In this document: positions 46,335 to 54,853 of the stretch, one piece after another
Layout: each line of letters opens with the position of its first letter
Position numbering within the stretch: position 1 is the stretch's first letter
Assembly (NCBI RefSeq): GCF_964019545.1
Contig: NZ_OZ026451.1
Span: 372,001-436,000, forward strand
Origin: Rickettsiella endosymbiont of Xylota segnis
Lineage (GTDB): Bacteria > Pseudomonadota > Gammaproteobacteria > Diplorickettsiales > Diplorickettsiaceae
Reading direction: 5' to 3'
Length of the DNA stretch: 64,000 nucleotides
Position numbers and translations under genes: made by a program
Notes under the pieces: model-generated
What the model saw: only the letters and a program-made list of their open reading frames with translations
Database searches by the model: none
Told to the model about the DNA's origin: nothing

Positions 46335-47074
46335 TTTTTTTTCGATTTATTATTTTGCTTCTGATAATCGGTATTGAGGCTAAACGGATTAAAATTAGTT
46401 TGCGTATCATAGATATCTAAGTCTTCAATATTTTTTAAGCGTTTTGCCAGCCGGATTGAAAAGGGTAGCAGCAATAATTCGATAGAAACCATGAATACCC
46501 ATGAGGCTAACATATGGTGTAGGAAATGTTTAAAATTTGGAATAAAGCCATAAAAAGCAATTGGAGCATAGATCAGTTCATTAATTGTGTAAGCAGTTAA
46601 GGTCGAGCCTATGAAACGTATGCCCATGTATTTACCTTTTAAACTAATTTTTAATTTCGCCACGATATAAGAATTAATACTTTCAGTGACTAAATAACTT
46701 AAAATTGATGCTAAAAGAATCCGGTTATTAGTCACTAAAAAAGTGCTTAAAGCGACTTTAGATATCGAGCCAGGCACAAGTGTAGCAACTATCAATTGGT
46801 CATACAGGATAAAGATTAAAAAAAATAACAAGGCAACCCAGACCGCTACTCGGGCATGCTTATAGCCATACACCTCGGTAATAATATCAGAAATGAGATA
46901 GGTTAAAGGAAATATGAAGGAACCTGCGCCAGCATTTAAACCAAATACATTTATTAAACGCGGATCAAGCCAATTAGAAAGGAAAAAAGCTAAGGTATAT
47001 CCTGAGATAAATACCCATAAATAGGTTTGTCGAATAGGGTTTAGTTCTGAGTGATGACGGCTGGCCGTTTCCAA
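46331..47074 (-). CDS. yhhQ: Queuosine-precursor transporter family protein (YhhQ/VUT type)
   Basis: The 247-residue protein has six membrane segments and the family signature FPLTYLISDIITEVYGYKHARVAVW near residue 57. Members import 7-cyano- or 7-aminomethyl-7-deazaguanine for queuosine in tRNA. The start appears to be TTG at 47074 with AGGA upstream; no early ATG is available. The 3' end overlaps the D-amino-acid-oxidase remnant by four bases, convergently. A diverged paralogue lies 51 bp upstream. Confidence 0.88.
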   Translation of the reverse strand: METASRHHSELNPIRQTYLWVFISGYTLAFFLSNWLDPRLINVFGLNAGAGSFIFPLTYLISDIITEVYGYKHARVAVWVALLFFLIFILYDQLIVATLVPGSISKVALSTFLVTNNRILLASILSYLVTESINSYIVAKLKISLKGKYMGIRFIGSTLTAYTINELIYAPIAFYGFIPNFKHFLHHMLASWVFMVSIELLLLPFSIRLAKRLKNIEDLDIYDTQTNFNPFSLNTDYQKQNNKSKKN

Positions 47075-47125
47075 AGTTATCCTGTTGTCTTTTAATTGAT
47101 CTTATTTTTCAATGGATGCATTAAT

Positions 47126-47869
47126 TTAGCGTGGAAATTGATCAAATCTATTATTGTTGAGGATATACTTTACTTCAAATTTGAAAAAATTAAACTGTGT
47201 ATTTTGGTCATATATGTCTAATTTTTCTACTTTCTTAACTTTTTCTATGCAAAAAGTAATAACTGGTAAACAAATCAGTGTTAGGAGTGCACTGATAAAC
47301 AGGGATGAAATGAAGTGAGCGTTAATTATGCTGCCATGATATTCACTCAGATGTAAAATCAAGCCATTGATGAATGCTGTAAGCATGACACAGACTAGCA
47401 ATCTAAATTTTAGATGCTTACCATTTAATTTTAGCTTTAAGGTAGCGAGAAGAAATATATTGAAGGGTGCAGTCATCAAATAGCTTAACATATACATAAT
47501 GCTAGTTTTCAAATAGTCAACTAAGATCAAATTAAACAGCGTGTTATGTACTGCATAAAGGGGACTGGATAGATTGATGATGAATAATGTATAGAACACC
47601 GAGAGTATATTGAAAAAAAATCCACACCAAATCGCGCGCCTTGAATTTTTATAGCCATAAACTTCAGTAATAAAGTTAGCAAGTAGAAAGTTTATCGGGC
47701 AAAGCAGTATTCCCGCATTAAGCGTTATATTTTTCAAAGAGATGCTACACATAATAAACCAGCTACTGAGTAAGCTTAACATGGCATAGCTTAGTGATAA
47801 GAACCATAAACATTTAGCATCTAAACTAAGCGAATGAGGGTTATTCAGATTTTGGCGTATCAATTTCAA
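47126..47869 (-). CDS. Diverged paralogue of the YhhQ-type transporter
   Basis: Also 247 residues with six membrane segments, this protein keeps the FITEVYGYKNSRRAIW part of the family signature but has lost the preceding Ser-Asp (ISD reads as AN). It begins MKLIRQNLNN at TTG 47869. The diverged core suggests a changed substrate, perhaps another deazapurine or nucleobase. It overlaps the small upstream gene by 29 bases. Confidence 0.8.
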   Translation of the reverse strand: MKLIRQNLNNPHSLSLDAKCLWFLSLSYAMLSLLSSWFIMCSISLKNITLNAGILLCPINFLLANFITEVYGYKNSRRAIWCGFFFNILSVFYTLFIINLSSPLYAVHNTLFNLILVDYLKTSIMYMLSYLMTAPFNIFLLATLKLKLNGKHLKFRLLVCVMLTAFINGLILHLSEYHGSIINAHFISSLFISALLTLICLPVITFCIEKVKKVEKLDIYDQNTQFNFFKFEVKYILNNNRFDQFPR

Positions 47870-48107
47870 CTTCCTCGAAAGAGATGACTAAGTCTTTAGC
47901 AATGGTTTTTCCGACCGCTAAACCTACTTTTCCATTCATATGGGGATGTGATTTTATTAAATCATTGACATTAAGATCATTCCAAGATTTTTTAAAGACA
48001 TGACGCTTAAAGGGAAGCGCACAAGTTACAATGAGATAATTATTTTTCATGCGTAGGCTTAAAAGTCGCATTTTTTCTTTATGGATACCTAGATAGCGAC
48101 AAAACAA
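47841..48107 (-). CDS. Small hypothetical protein (up to 88 residues)
   Basis: No family is recognised. The sequence includes MKNNYLIVTCALPFKRHVFK and NGKVGLAVGKTIAKDLVISF, so it looks like a compact alpha/beta domain. The start is uncertain: TTG 48107, or ATG 48071. A strong GGAGGT lies at 48145-48150, but the frame has a TAG just downstream of it, so the native start may have been lost. It overlaps the transporter paralogue, suggesting coupling. Confidence 0.4.
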   Translation of the reverse strand: MFCRYLGIHKEKMRLLSLRMKNNYLIVTCALPFKRHVFKKSWNDLNVNDLIKSHPHMNGKVGLAVGKTIAKDLVISFEEVEIDTPKSE

Positions 48108-48159
48108 GCTATCAATTTTTTCGCAAACAGTTTTAATAACCTAGACCTCCGCGCGTTGA

Positions 48160-48861
48160 TTAAGTTTTAGCATTGACTTGCACAACTACACCTAGAATAG
48201 AATGCAATCTTGGATTCAAAATAAGAGGAATAGTGCTATTATCGTAAGTCGTTAACAAAATTTTATCAAATTCAATCTGAAGCTTCCTAATCAGAATTTG
48301 AGGATTATTTTCTATCTTAACAGCTACTAAACTATCTTTTTCAAGTGCTGCATTGGGATCAACGATAAAAATAGAACCTTTTTTAAAAATAGGTTTAATT
48401 TCTTCTTCGGATTGCAAGGCAATTAAATTTTGTGCTGGGGTGCTTAACTTAATGCATATTTGGCCAATTTTTTCGAGTATAGTCGCATTAAAAGAATAAA
48501 GTGGTAATTCGATCTCGATATTAAAAGAAACGGCTTGCTGATCTTGAATTGTCAGTTCTGATTCGTCATTAAATCCCATTAATAAATCATTTACTGTGAT
48601 ATTGAAACCATCTAATTTAAAAAATTCAACAATTTTATTTAAGGTATCAATTCTTGGATTATTGACACGTTTAGTTGGTTCGAGATGGATTAATCTTAAC
48701 AAGACAGAATGCGGCATGTTTAAATTTTTTGCCAGTCGATACAGCGTGAATTTGACGCCATCACGAGTTGATTTCATTTGCATCAAGGTTCTTAAAGTAA
48801 GATATATTTTATTAGCATTCATCGTTGATTGCACTTTTATTAATATTGAATAGTTATTCAT
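48160..48861 (-). CDS. Helix-turn-helix regulator with degenerate S24-like domain
   Basis: The 233-residue protein has a DNA-binding N-terminus (residues about 15-95; FTLYRLAKNLNMPHSVLLRL) and a C-terminal LexA/CI-like beta domain (ALQSEEEIKPIFKKGSIFIV). The peptidase serine position is Glu or Ile by eye, so self-cleavage is unlikely; the domain may only dimerise. It differs clearly from the repressor at 26034. ATG 48822 is an alternative start. It lies between the orphan coiled-coil gene and the transporter pair and may control them. Confidence 0.7.
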   Translation of the reverse strand: MNNYSILIKVQSTMNANKIYLTLRTLMQMKSTRDGVKFTLYRLAKNLNMPHSVLLRLIHLEPTKRVNNPRIDTLNKIVEFFKLDGFNITVNDLLMGFNDESELTIQDQQAVSFNIEIELPLYSFNATILEKIGQICIKLSTPAQNLIALQSEEEIKPIFKKGSIFIVDPNAALEKDSLVAVKIENNPQILIRKLQIEFDKILLTTYDNSTIPLILNPRLHSILGVVVQVNAKT

Positions 48862-49060
48862 AGTGGACGCTGTCTCTTAAAGCACAGTTTATTCAATGAG
48901 TTAGCGTGTACATATATTCTTCATTACAAACTACCGTAAATTTAAAATTAATTCAATTATTATGTAATAATATTAAAAAAATTATTAAAATAATTTAATT
49001 TTTAAATAGCAAGTAAATAATTTAGGTTAAATAAGTATATAACTTATCAATACTTAGCAA

Positions 49061-51415
49061 TTAATTAATAATTAAGGCGCTATACGGAAAAGTGGAGCAG
49101 GTGGGTTGAGTCGTTTTATCCATTTCTACAACGGGTTTGTTCAAAGCAGAAAATTGAACATTAAGTTGGGTTAAAGGTTGCTGCAACGATTGATAAAAAT
49201 TCTTAACAGCTGAACTGCGCAAATATTTAGTAGAGGAATTTTTTTGATTGATTAAAGAATATATTTCAGAAAAAAGGCTCAGCATAATAAGATTATTTGG
49301 TTCAACAGTTGTTTCTAAGTCTGAAATGTTAAAAGGTATTGTATTGAAAATCTTGCGAATTTTTTGAATACCATCAGGAACTTTTTTGAAAAAAAATCCC
49401 CAACCTGATTTATTCCAAACTGTGTCTTCAACCTGATCTTTTAAGTTTATCAATTGAAGTTTCAATGAGTCAAAAAAAATATTTTCCTGTGCATTATTAT
49501 TTTGTGATGTTTCAATTATATTTTCTAAAAGTTGTACTTCTGTTCGGTTTAGTATACGCTTAATTTTTTTCCATTCTTTTTCCCGCGTAGCATTTATTTC
49601 TCGGTTTTCTATTTCTTCGATTAGTAGTCTTCTATCAATTGCATTAAATCGCAATGCTCTTCTATTTTGTGTTAACTTACTTAGGTACTCTCTATTTTTT
49701 ATCTCACTGAGTAGCTTTATTTCTTTTTGAATTTGGTCTCTATAGGCCTTTTCAACTTGGAGTTGAACATTGTGGTCTTTAAACTGTGCATTTAAATTAA
49801 GAATATATTTATTTTTTTTCTTTTCAAGATTTTTTATTTTCTCGCGGGACTTTATTTTTTCCTTATTCAATTTCGAGTCCACTATAGCAACATCTTTTTT
49901 ATCACCCTCTCTTTTTAAATCGGTTATCTGCTTTTCCACTTCAGTGATTTGTTTTTGTAATTCAACAGTCTCATGAATAGTGTTATCAGCAATTTTTTGC
50001 AATCTTTCTAGATGAATCAAGGGTTTTAGGAAATTATTATCTTCAAGAATACTGAATATATGCTGATCAGTTTTTGTGGTTTGTATTTTTTCTTCCAATT
50101 CATTTATTTGATAATTAAGTATATTTTTCTTAGACACTATTTCTAGTTTTTGCTTTTCAAACTGTAATTTTGCGATTTCTGCTTGTTTTTCTTCAGCCAA
50201 TTCGTTAAGGTGTTCAATTAATTCTGCATCGTTTAGCTGCAAAAAAGCTATTAATTCTTCTTGAGGAGTAGTGCTTTCTTCGTTGGTTTTTACTTGTTTT
50301 ACTTCTAGACCGTTTTTATTTGAGTTTAAATCTAGAATAGATGATATTTTTTCTAAAAACCTATTAAAAATATTATTATTTTTAATAGGAACAAGTTGTA
50401 TTATATCTTTCAAAAATTCCGTTATTACATTTAAATTCTCTTCATTCTGTATTAGATCTATTTTAATTTTGCTTTCGGTGCGTAAATCTTCTTGTTTAAT
50501 TTTTGGGTGTTCGATTTGAGTTTTAAGAATTTTTATTGGGTCGCATCCTTCTAGCTCCGATAGCAACTTAAGCCTTGTATTTTCTAACTCCAAATGCGAT
50601 GAAAGTTTTTTTATAATGTCGTCTAGGTGTATCTGTTTCAAAGTATATAAATCAACTTTCAAACGTAAAATTTTTCGTTGTTTTATTCTTAAATTTGCTT
50701 CAAGCTGATCGATGGGAAATGTCAGTTCTTCTTCAATTATAACTGCCTGTTCATTGATTTCGTCAAATTCCTGTATAAATGATTTTAATTTCGCTTCATG
50801 CATAGCAATTTCATGTGCAAAATTTCTATCCTGCTCAAGCTTAAATTTCTCGAGATCATTAGTTAGTTCTGTTATACGAGTTAGTTCAAAATCAGATGAT
50901 TTTTGCAATTGTTTTTTTTCTTTGTTTAATTCTAATAGTTTAATTTGCAAATGCTTTGGATCTGCGGTTAAGTTCGATTGATTAATTGTTTCTTCTAATG
51001 AAATATATTTTGCATAAGTATCACGGTAGTTATCGATTAAAAAACGACAATTTTTGAGAATTTTTTCAATAAAAAATTGAATGGTTAATGAAAGATTTTT
51101 TTCTTTTGTGATAAAATCGTCTAATGCTAATAAAAGCTCTATGCTATTTTTTTTGTTTACTTTTAGTTGCTCACTTGCTTGTGGCTGCAATTTCTCAAGT
51201 GATGAAATTAAATTTGCAAAGGAATTCGAATCTTCGATTTGAGACAAAAAACGTAATCGGCTATGTAGTTTAGTAAGCCAAGTGTGAAGAGCTTTTTGAA
51301 GCTCTTGCTGTGGAGTTACAGTTTGTTGAGAAGTCCCCAGACCGGGCTCTTTATCATGCAAGAAGTTTGAAGAAGATGTAGTGCTTTGTGTGCTTGATGT
51401 AGCAGTTGATTTCAA
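49061..51415 (-). CDS. Orphan 784-residue coiled-coil protein, effector candidate
   Basis: The protein is dominated by long heptad-like helices rich in Lys, Glu, Leu and Gln (residues about 110-640). A Ser/Thr-rich head (TSSTQSTTSSS) precedes them, and a less charged C-terminal domain of about 140 residues follows. There is no membrane segment or signal peptide. The start is TTG 51415, eight bases after AGGGGG. No family is recognised; large coiled-coil proteins of this style are common among Legionellales effectors, but SMC-like or structural roles are possible. Confidence 0.8.
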   Translation of the reverse strand: MKSTATSSTQSTTSSSNFLHDKEPGLGTSQQTVTPQQELQKALHTWLTKLHSRLRFLSQIEDSNSFANLISSLEKLQPQASEQLKVNKKNSIELLLALDDFITKEKNLSLTIQFFIEKILKNCRFLIDNYRDTYAKYISLEETINQSNLTADPKHLQIKLLELNKEKKQLQKSSDFELTRITELTNDLEKFKLEQDRNFAHEIAMHEAKLKSFIQEFDEINEQAVIIEEELTFPIDQLEANLRIKQRKILRLKVDLYTLKQIHLDDIIKKLSSHLELENTRLKLLSELEGCDPIKILKTQIEHPKIKQEDLRTESKIKIDLIQNEENLNVITEFLKDIIQLVPIKNNNIFNRFLEKISSILDLNSNKNGLEVKQVKTNEESTTPQEELIAFLQLNDAELIEHLNELAEEKQAEIAKLQFEKQKLEIVSKKNILNYQINELEEKIQTTKTDQHIFSILEDNNFLKPLIHLERLQKIADNTIHETVELQKQITEVEKQITDLKREGDKKDVAIVDSKLNKEKIKSREKIKNLEKKKNKYILNLNAQFKDHNVQLQVEKAYRDQIQKEIKLLSEIKNREYLSKLTQNRRALRFNAIDRRLLIEEIENREINATREKEWKKIKRILNRTEVQLLENIIETSQNNNAQENIFFDSLKLQLINLKDQVEDTVWNKSGWGFFFKKVPDGIQKIRKIFNTIPFNISDLETTVEPNNLIMLSLFSEIYSLINQKNSSTKYLRSSAVKNFYQSLQQPLTQLNVQFSALNKPVVEMDKTTQPTCSTFPYSALIIN

Positions 51416-52119
51416 TGTGGCCCCCTAGTTCATTTATCGGTTTTTATCTAAAAGGTCTTTTACTGAATCTTTTCTATATTATCGCCTTCTTAATTCACGT
51501 GTTTTTAATTTGATGCAGTGTAACAATTTTTTTTATGTAACGGAAGATCTTTTTTTGGACTAAAGATTACATTTATGTAAGTTTTCTTGAGCTTTTAATA
51601 CCAAAAAATAAATAAATTTTATCAAAAAAACAATTATATAAATATTTAATTAAAAAAATATATAACTTAGACCTTAAAAGCCAAGAAAATATTTGCGAAC
51701 AACTACAATAAAAGGAGCGACTGCCTAAGGAGACTTGAAATTCCAAAAAAATAATCGTCAAGATAAACTAAACTCGTCTTGATGTCATTTTTGATGGCTT
51801 TATAGAAACGGATCATTTTATCTTAACCAATGAAATAATAACTATCCAAGCTATTAAACTATTAATATTAATATTTTAGCCTAAAATTTATCATTTTTAT
51901 CATACATTTGTATGGATTTTTTTAAGAATAATTCATTTATACTCACTCAAGAAAGGAGTAAAATGGAGCATCAAGATAGATTATAGTCTTTTATATCAAT
52001 ATCCTTGCATAAAGCATAAAGTTGCTTGGCAAATGTATATAAATATATATAAAAGATTTTTAGAACGAAGCATTATATCTATAATTATACTATTAATGAA
52101 TAGATTGTTTTTTTACACC
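51416..52119. other. Long intergenic region with aborted gene starts
   Basis: I see no intact gene. Two strong ribosome-binding sites lead to very short frames. AAGGAG at 51728-51733 precedes TTG and 15 codons (KFQKNNRQDKLNSS then stop). AAAGGAG at 51954-51960 precedes ATG 51963 and seven codons (MEHQDRL). They look like leftovers of truncated genes or leader peptides. The base composition is very AT-rich. Confidence 0.35.
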
Positions 52120-52142
52120 TATCCATTAAAAATTAATGGATA
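52120..52142. promoter_or_regulatory. Perfect 23-bp dyad, candidate LuxR-type operator
   Basis: TATCCATTAA (52120-52129), AAA, and the exact reverse complement TTAATGGATA (52133-52142) lie 34 bp upstream of the PAS-LuxR start at 52177. Size is close to the 20-bp lux-box class, and position fits autoregulation. No U-tract follows, so it is not a terminator. Binding by the downstream protein is inference. Confidence 0.55.
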
Positions 52143-52176
52143 TTAAAAAAAATCAAGACAAATTAAGGAGTATAAA

Positions 52177-52848
52177 ATGCTAAAAGAAAGTGTTTTAAAT
52201 AATTTAAATAATCTCAACATAAATTACTTTGAAAAGGATATTCGATTAAAATATACCGGATGTAATGATTCTACTGCTGAATATGCAGGTCTTGATTCTC
52301 CTCAGCAAATCATCCACAAATCGGATTATGATTTAATTTGGAAAGATTCTTCAGCTGAATCCTTTCGAACAACCGATCAAGAAGTCATATCTGGAAAACC
52401 TCAAATTAATCATTTAGAGTCAATACAAGTAGCCAGTGGAATAAAGGACTTTCTCATTACCAAAACAAGCCTTCTGGATGATAACGACAAGGTTGTGGGG
52501 ATTATTGGATGCAATATCTGTGTAAGTGGATTTACCCTAGCCAAGAAAGAAGGTTATTTTAACTTGGAAGAACAACGTTTATATTTAGGAAAGGCGTTTG
52601 GAGATCAAAATCTGACCAGAAGACAACTGGATGTGTTTAAATGTATTCTGCATGCTTTTACTACTCCTGAGATAGCGCTTTATTTAAAAATATCAACGGC
52701 TACCGTTCGTTCCATCATCAGGGATTTGAAAAATAAACTTCAGTGCCGATCTAAAGCTGAAATAGTGTTAATAGCTATTAAGAATGGATGGACTTTTCTT
52801 ATTAATGAAAAAGTATGTCTACCTAAAAATTTAGGAGCCACATCATGA
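52177..52848 (+). CDS. PAS-LuxR transcriptional regulator
   Basis: The 223-residue protein has an N-terminal PAS-like domain (residues about 15-125), similar to the PAS of the hybrid kinase at 39513 in the pattern LKYTGCNDSTAEYAG and LLDDNDKVVGIIGCNI. A LuxR/GerE HTH follows at about 143-205 (NLTRRQLDVFKCILHAFTTP, EIALYLKISTATVRSIIRDL). AAGGAG lies six bases before ATG. A dyad at 52120 precedes it. It overlaps the next gene by four bases. It could be the output of an intracellular signal read by PAS. Confidence 0.88.
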   Translation: MLKESVLNNLNNLNINYFEKDIRLKYTGCNDSTAEYAGLDSPQQIIHKSDYDLIWKDSSAESFRTTDQEVISGKPQINHLESIQVASGIKDFLITKTSLLDDNDKVVGIIGCNICVSGFTLAKKEGYFNLEEQRLYLGKAFGDQNLTRRQLDVFKCILHAFTTPEIALYLKISTATVRSIIRDLKNKLQCRSKAEIVLIAIKNGWTFLINEKVCLPKNLGATS

Positions 52849-53291
52849 TGCAAACTCACTCTTTAGAAAAATTATTTCATGGAAAGCCGTTACATTTAGA
52901 GGATAAAAAGGAAATAATCAATTTTTTTGAAAGTCACTCTAGAAAGAAACCACTATTATTTACGAAAAAAAACACATCTAAACAGAAAATTTTTGAAAAA
53001 TATATCAAAAACTTCAACTTAAAGGAGTTTAGTGCCAATTTTTTTGATAACTGCCTACTTTTCTTAAAGGAAGATTTAAATATTGAAGAAGAAGAAAAGC
53101 TAAAGAATTTCAAAATTGTTAATTACCTTATTGAATCCATAGAACTTGAAAATAATCTTAAAAATCAATTATTTAATAAAATAAATGAAATGGAAATATT
53201 TAAGAAATTTAAGAATTCAGAGAAGGAAGAATTTATAAATCTAATAATAAACTTCTCTTCAGAAATAAATGCCTGCAATAATACTATTTAA
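52845..53291 (+). CDS. Hypothetical charged protein of 148 residues
   Basis: No family is recognised. The protein is helical and Lys/Glu/Asn/Phe-rich without signal or membrane segment. Its start overlaps the end of the PAS-LuxR gene (ATGATG), and the perfect terminator at 53305 follows it, so the two genes form a two-gene operon. It may be a partner or target of the regulator. Confidence 0.7.
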   Translation: MMQTHSLEKLFHGKPLHLEDKKEIINFFESHSRKKPLLFTKKNTSKQKIFEKYIKNFNLKEFSANFFDNCLLFLKEDLNIEEEEKLKNFKIVNYLIESIELENNLKNQLFNKINEMEIFKKFKNSEKEEFINLIINFSSEINACNNTI

Positions 53292-53304
53292 TCAAATAGC
53301 ATTT

Positions 53305-53340
53305 AACATACCTTGATAATAGCATATCAAGGTATGTTTT
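53305..53340 (+). terminator. Rho-independent terminator of the PAS-LuxR operon
   Basis: AACATACCTTGATA (53305-53318) and its exact reverse complement (53325-53338) form a 14-bp stem with a six-base loop (ATAGCA), followed by a short T-run. It lies 14 bp after the stop at 53291. Confidence 0.85.
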
Positions 53341-53359
53341 ACTTATAAATAATAATAAA

Positions 53360-54454
53360 ATGCAACAGAACAATAATAAAATAACCCTGTTATTCCCGAT
53401 TAGTCTTATTCTTTACGAATTACCACTGTGCTTTTCTAATAACTTTTTTTTGCCGGTTTTACCAGAAATAACAAAAAACTTCCAAGTAACTAATGCTATA
53501 GGTCAATTGAGTATTGCTTACTGGTTTCTAGGCGCTTCATTATTTCAACTCTTTTTAGATCCCCTCGCTGATCGTTATGGACGGAGAACTATATTATTGG
53601 GCGGCGGTGTTTTCTTTGTGTTCGCTACCTTACTCTGTAGCTTAACCCATCATATTATTTGGTTTCTTATCGGTAGATTTTTTCAAGGATGCGTTGTCAG
53701 TAGTATTTTAATAACAGGATACGTTACTATTCATGAGGACATGGAAAGAGATCAAGCGGTAAATATTATATCCTGGATGTCTAGGATCGCTGTCATGGCA
53801 CCTGCCTTAGGACCCTTATTAGGAAGTTTGTTATTACAACGGATGAATTGGAGAGAATTATTTATTGCTTTAAGCGCTTTTACAGTCCTGAGTTTATATT
53901 TATTGTATGTGTTTATGCCTGAAAGTAGAGCTAGTTCAGAAAGATTTGTACTAAAAAAAATTTTTTTTAGTTATCGAACGATTTTTACTAATTTTCAATT
54001 TTGGACCTATACTTTATTTTTTTGTTTCTTATTTGCTAGTTTGATAGCCTGGAATACCTTAAGTCCTTTTTATTTGATGGATTATTTAAAACTTAATTTC
54101 ATTCAGTTTGGCTTTGTGCAGCTATTGGTTTATGGTTCTTTTATTGTCGGTATTTATTTAAAACGGCTATTAATATACCCGATAGAGGAAATTCTTAAGG
54201 GCGGATTTTTTTTGACGATAATCTATTTTATTTTAAGTTTGTTTACCTTAATACATTCACCTTCACATTTATTTTGGGTGGTAGGGAGTGTTTTGTTGTT
54301 TTGCATGAGCACCGGACTTATTTTCAATGCATTGCATCGTAAAGCAATTGAGATCCCTAAAGCACCTAAGGGCAAAATTATAGCGGTATTTTCTATCACG
54401 ATGAATTTATTTGGATTTTTAGGAAGTTTAGCCGCTAGAAGCTTATCTTTTTGA
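53360..54454 (+). CDS. MFS exporter of the Bcr/CflA drug-resistance type
   Basis: The 364-residue protein has 11-12 membrane segments. MFS motif A appears as DPLADRYGRRTILLGGG between segments 2 and 3, and motif C-like APALGPLLGSLL follows in segment 5, as in drug/proton antiporters. FLPVLPEITKNFQVTN at the N-terminus fits the Bcr/CflA subfamily. It is slightly shorter than usual (about 390-400). It lies after the terminator, so it has its own promoter or reads through. The substrate is unknown. Confidence 0.88.
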   Translation: MQQNNNKITLLFPISLILYELPLCFSNNFFLPVLPEITKNFQVTNAIGQLSIAYWFLGASLFQLFLDPLADRYGRRTILLGGGVFFVFATLLCSLTHHIIWFLIGRFFQGCVVSSILITGYVTIHEDMERDQAVNIISWMSRIAVMAPALGPLLGSLLLQRMNWRELFIALSAFTVLSLYLLYVFMPESRASSERFVLKKIFFSYRTIFTNFQFWTYTLFFCFLFASLIAWNTLSPFYLMDYLKLNFIQFGFVQLLVYGSFIVGIYLKRLLIYPIEEILKGGFFLTIIYFILSLFTLIHSPSHLFWVVGSVLLFCMSTGLIFNALHRKAIEIPKAPKGKIIAVFSITMNLFGFLGSLAARSLSF

Positions 54455-54853
54455 TTAAAATTCTTTACTATATTTAATTGCTGTCTTAATAGCTCATGCA
54501 GTAGGCTAGATAAGAAAAATTGTAAAGAAATGGTATTGATGGTATACATCATAAGCCAATTACTAAAAAATATATTCAAATCATCATTAATTTTATATAA
54601 ATAAAAAATAGTATTTAGATATATATAATATTTTAATCTGTTTTATTTGACAATAACTATTAATTAAAAAAATAAAAAATTTCAGTGTTCAAAAAAATTA
54701 CATCAACAAAAAATAAATTTGTTATAAGTAAAAGATCAAATTGTGTTGGGATTATCCTCGCCATGTTCTCGTTTGATGAGGAACATAGATAGAGCAGGAC
54801 GAGAGTAGACTTTTGGACTATTCCAACATCGCATTTTAAAATAGCAGCATTAA
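54455..54853. other. Intergenic region without genes
   Basis: It is very AT-rich up to 54730. The right part contains the palindromic element annotated separately at 54744-54828. No frame with coding character is seen on either strand. Confidence 0.5.
54744..54828. repeat. Imperfect 85-bp palindrome, possible structured RNA or repeat
   Basis: TGTTGGGATTATCC (54744-54757) pairs with GGACTATTCCAACA (54815-54828), with three mismatches. The interior has a smaller hairpin, TGTTCTC against GAGGAACA. It is richer in GC than the surrounding sequence and non-coding. A palindromic repeat element or small RNA is possible. Confidence 0.35.

Noticed and set aside
51573-51761. 62-residue minus-strand frame in the 51-52 kb gap
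   Set aside because: It is a hydrophobic, Phe/Tyr/Lys-rich translation of AT-rich DNA, without a ribosome-binding site; it covers an aborted start on the other strand.
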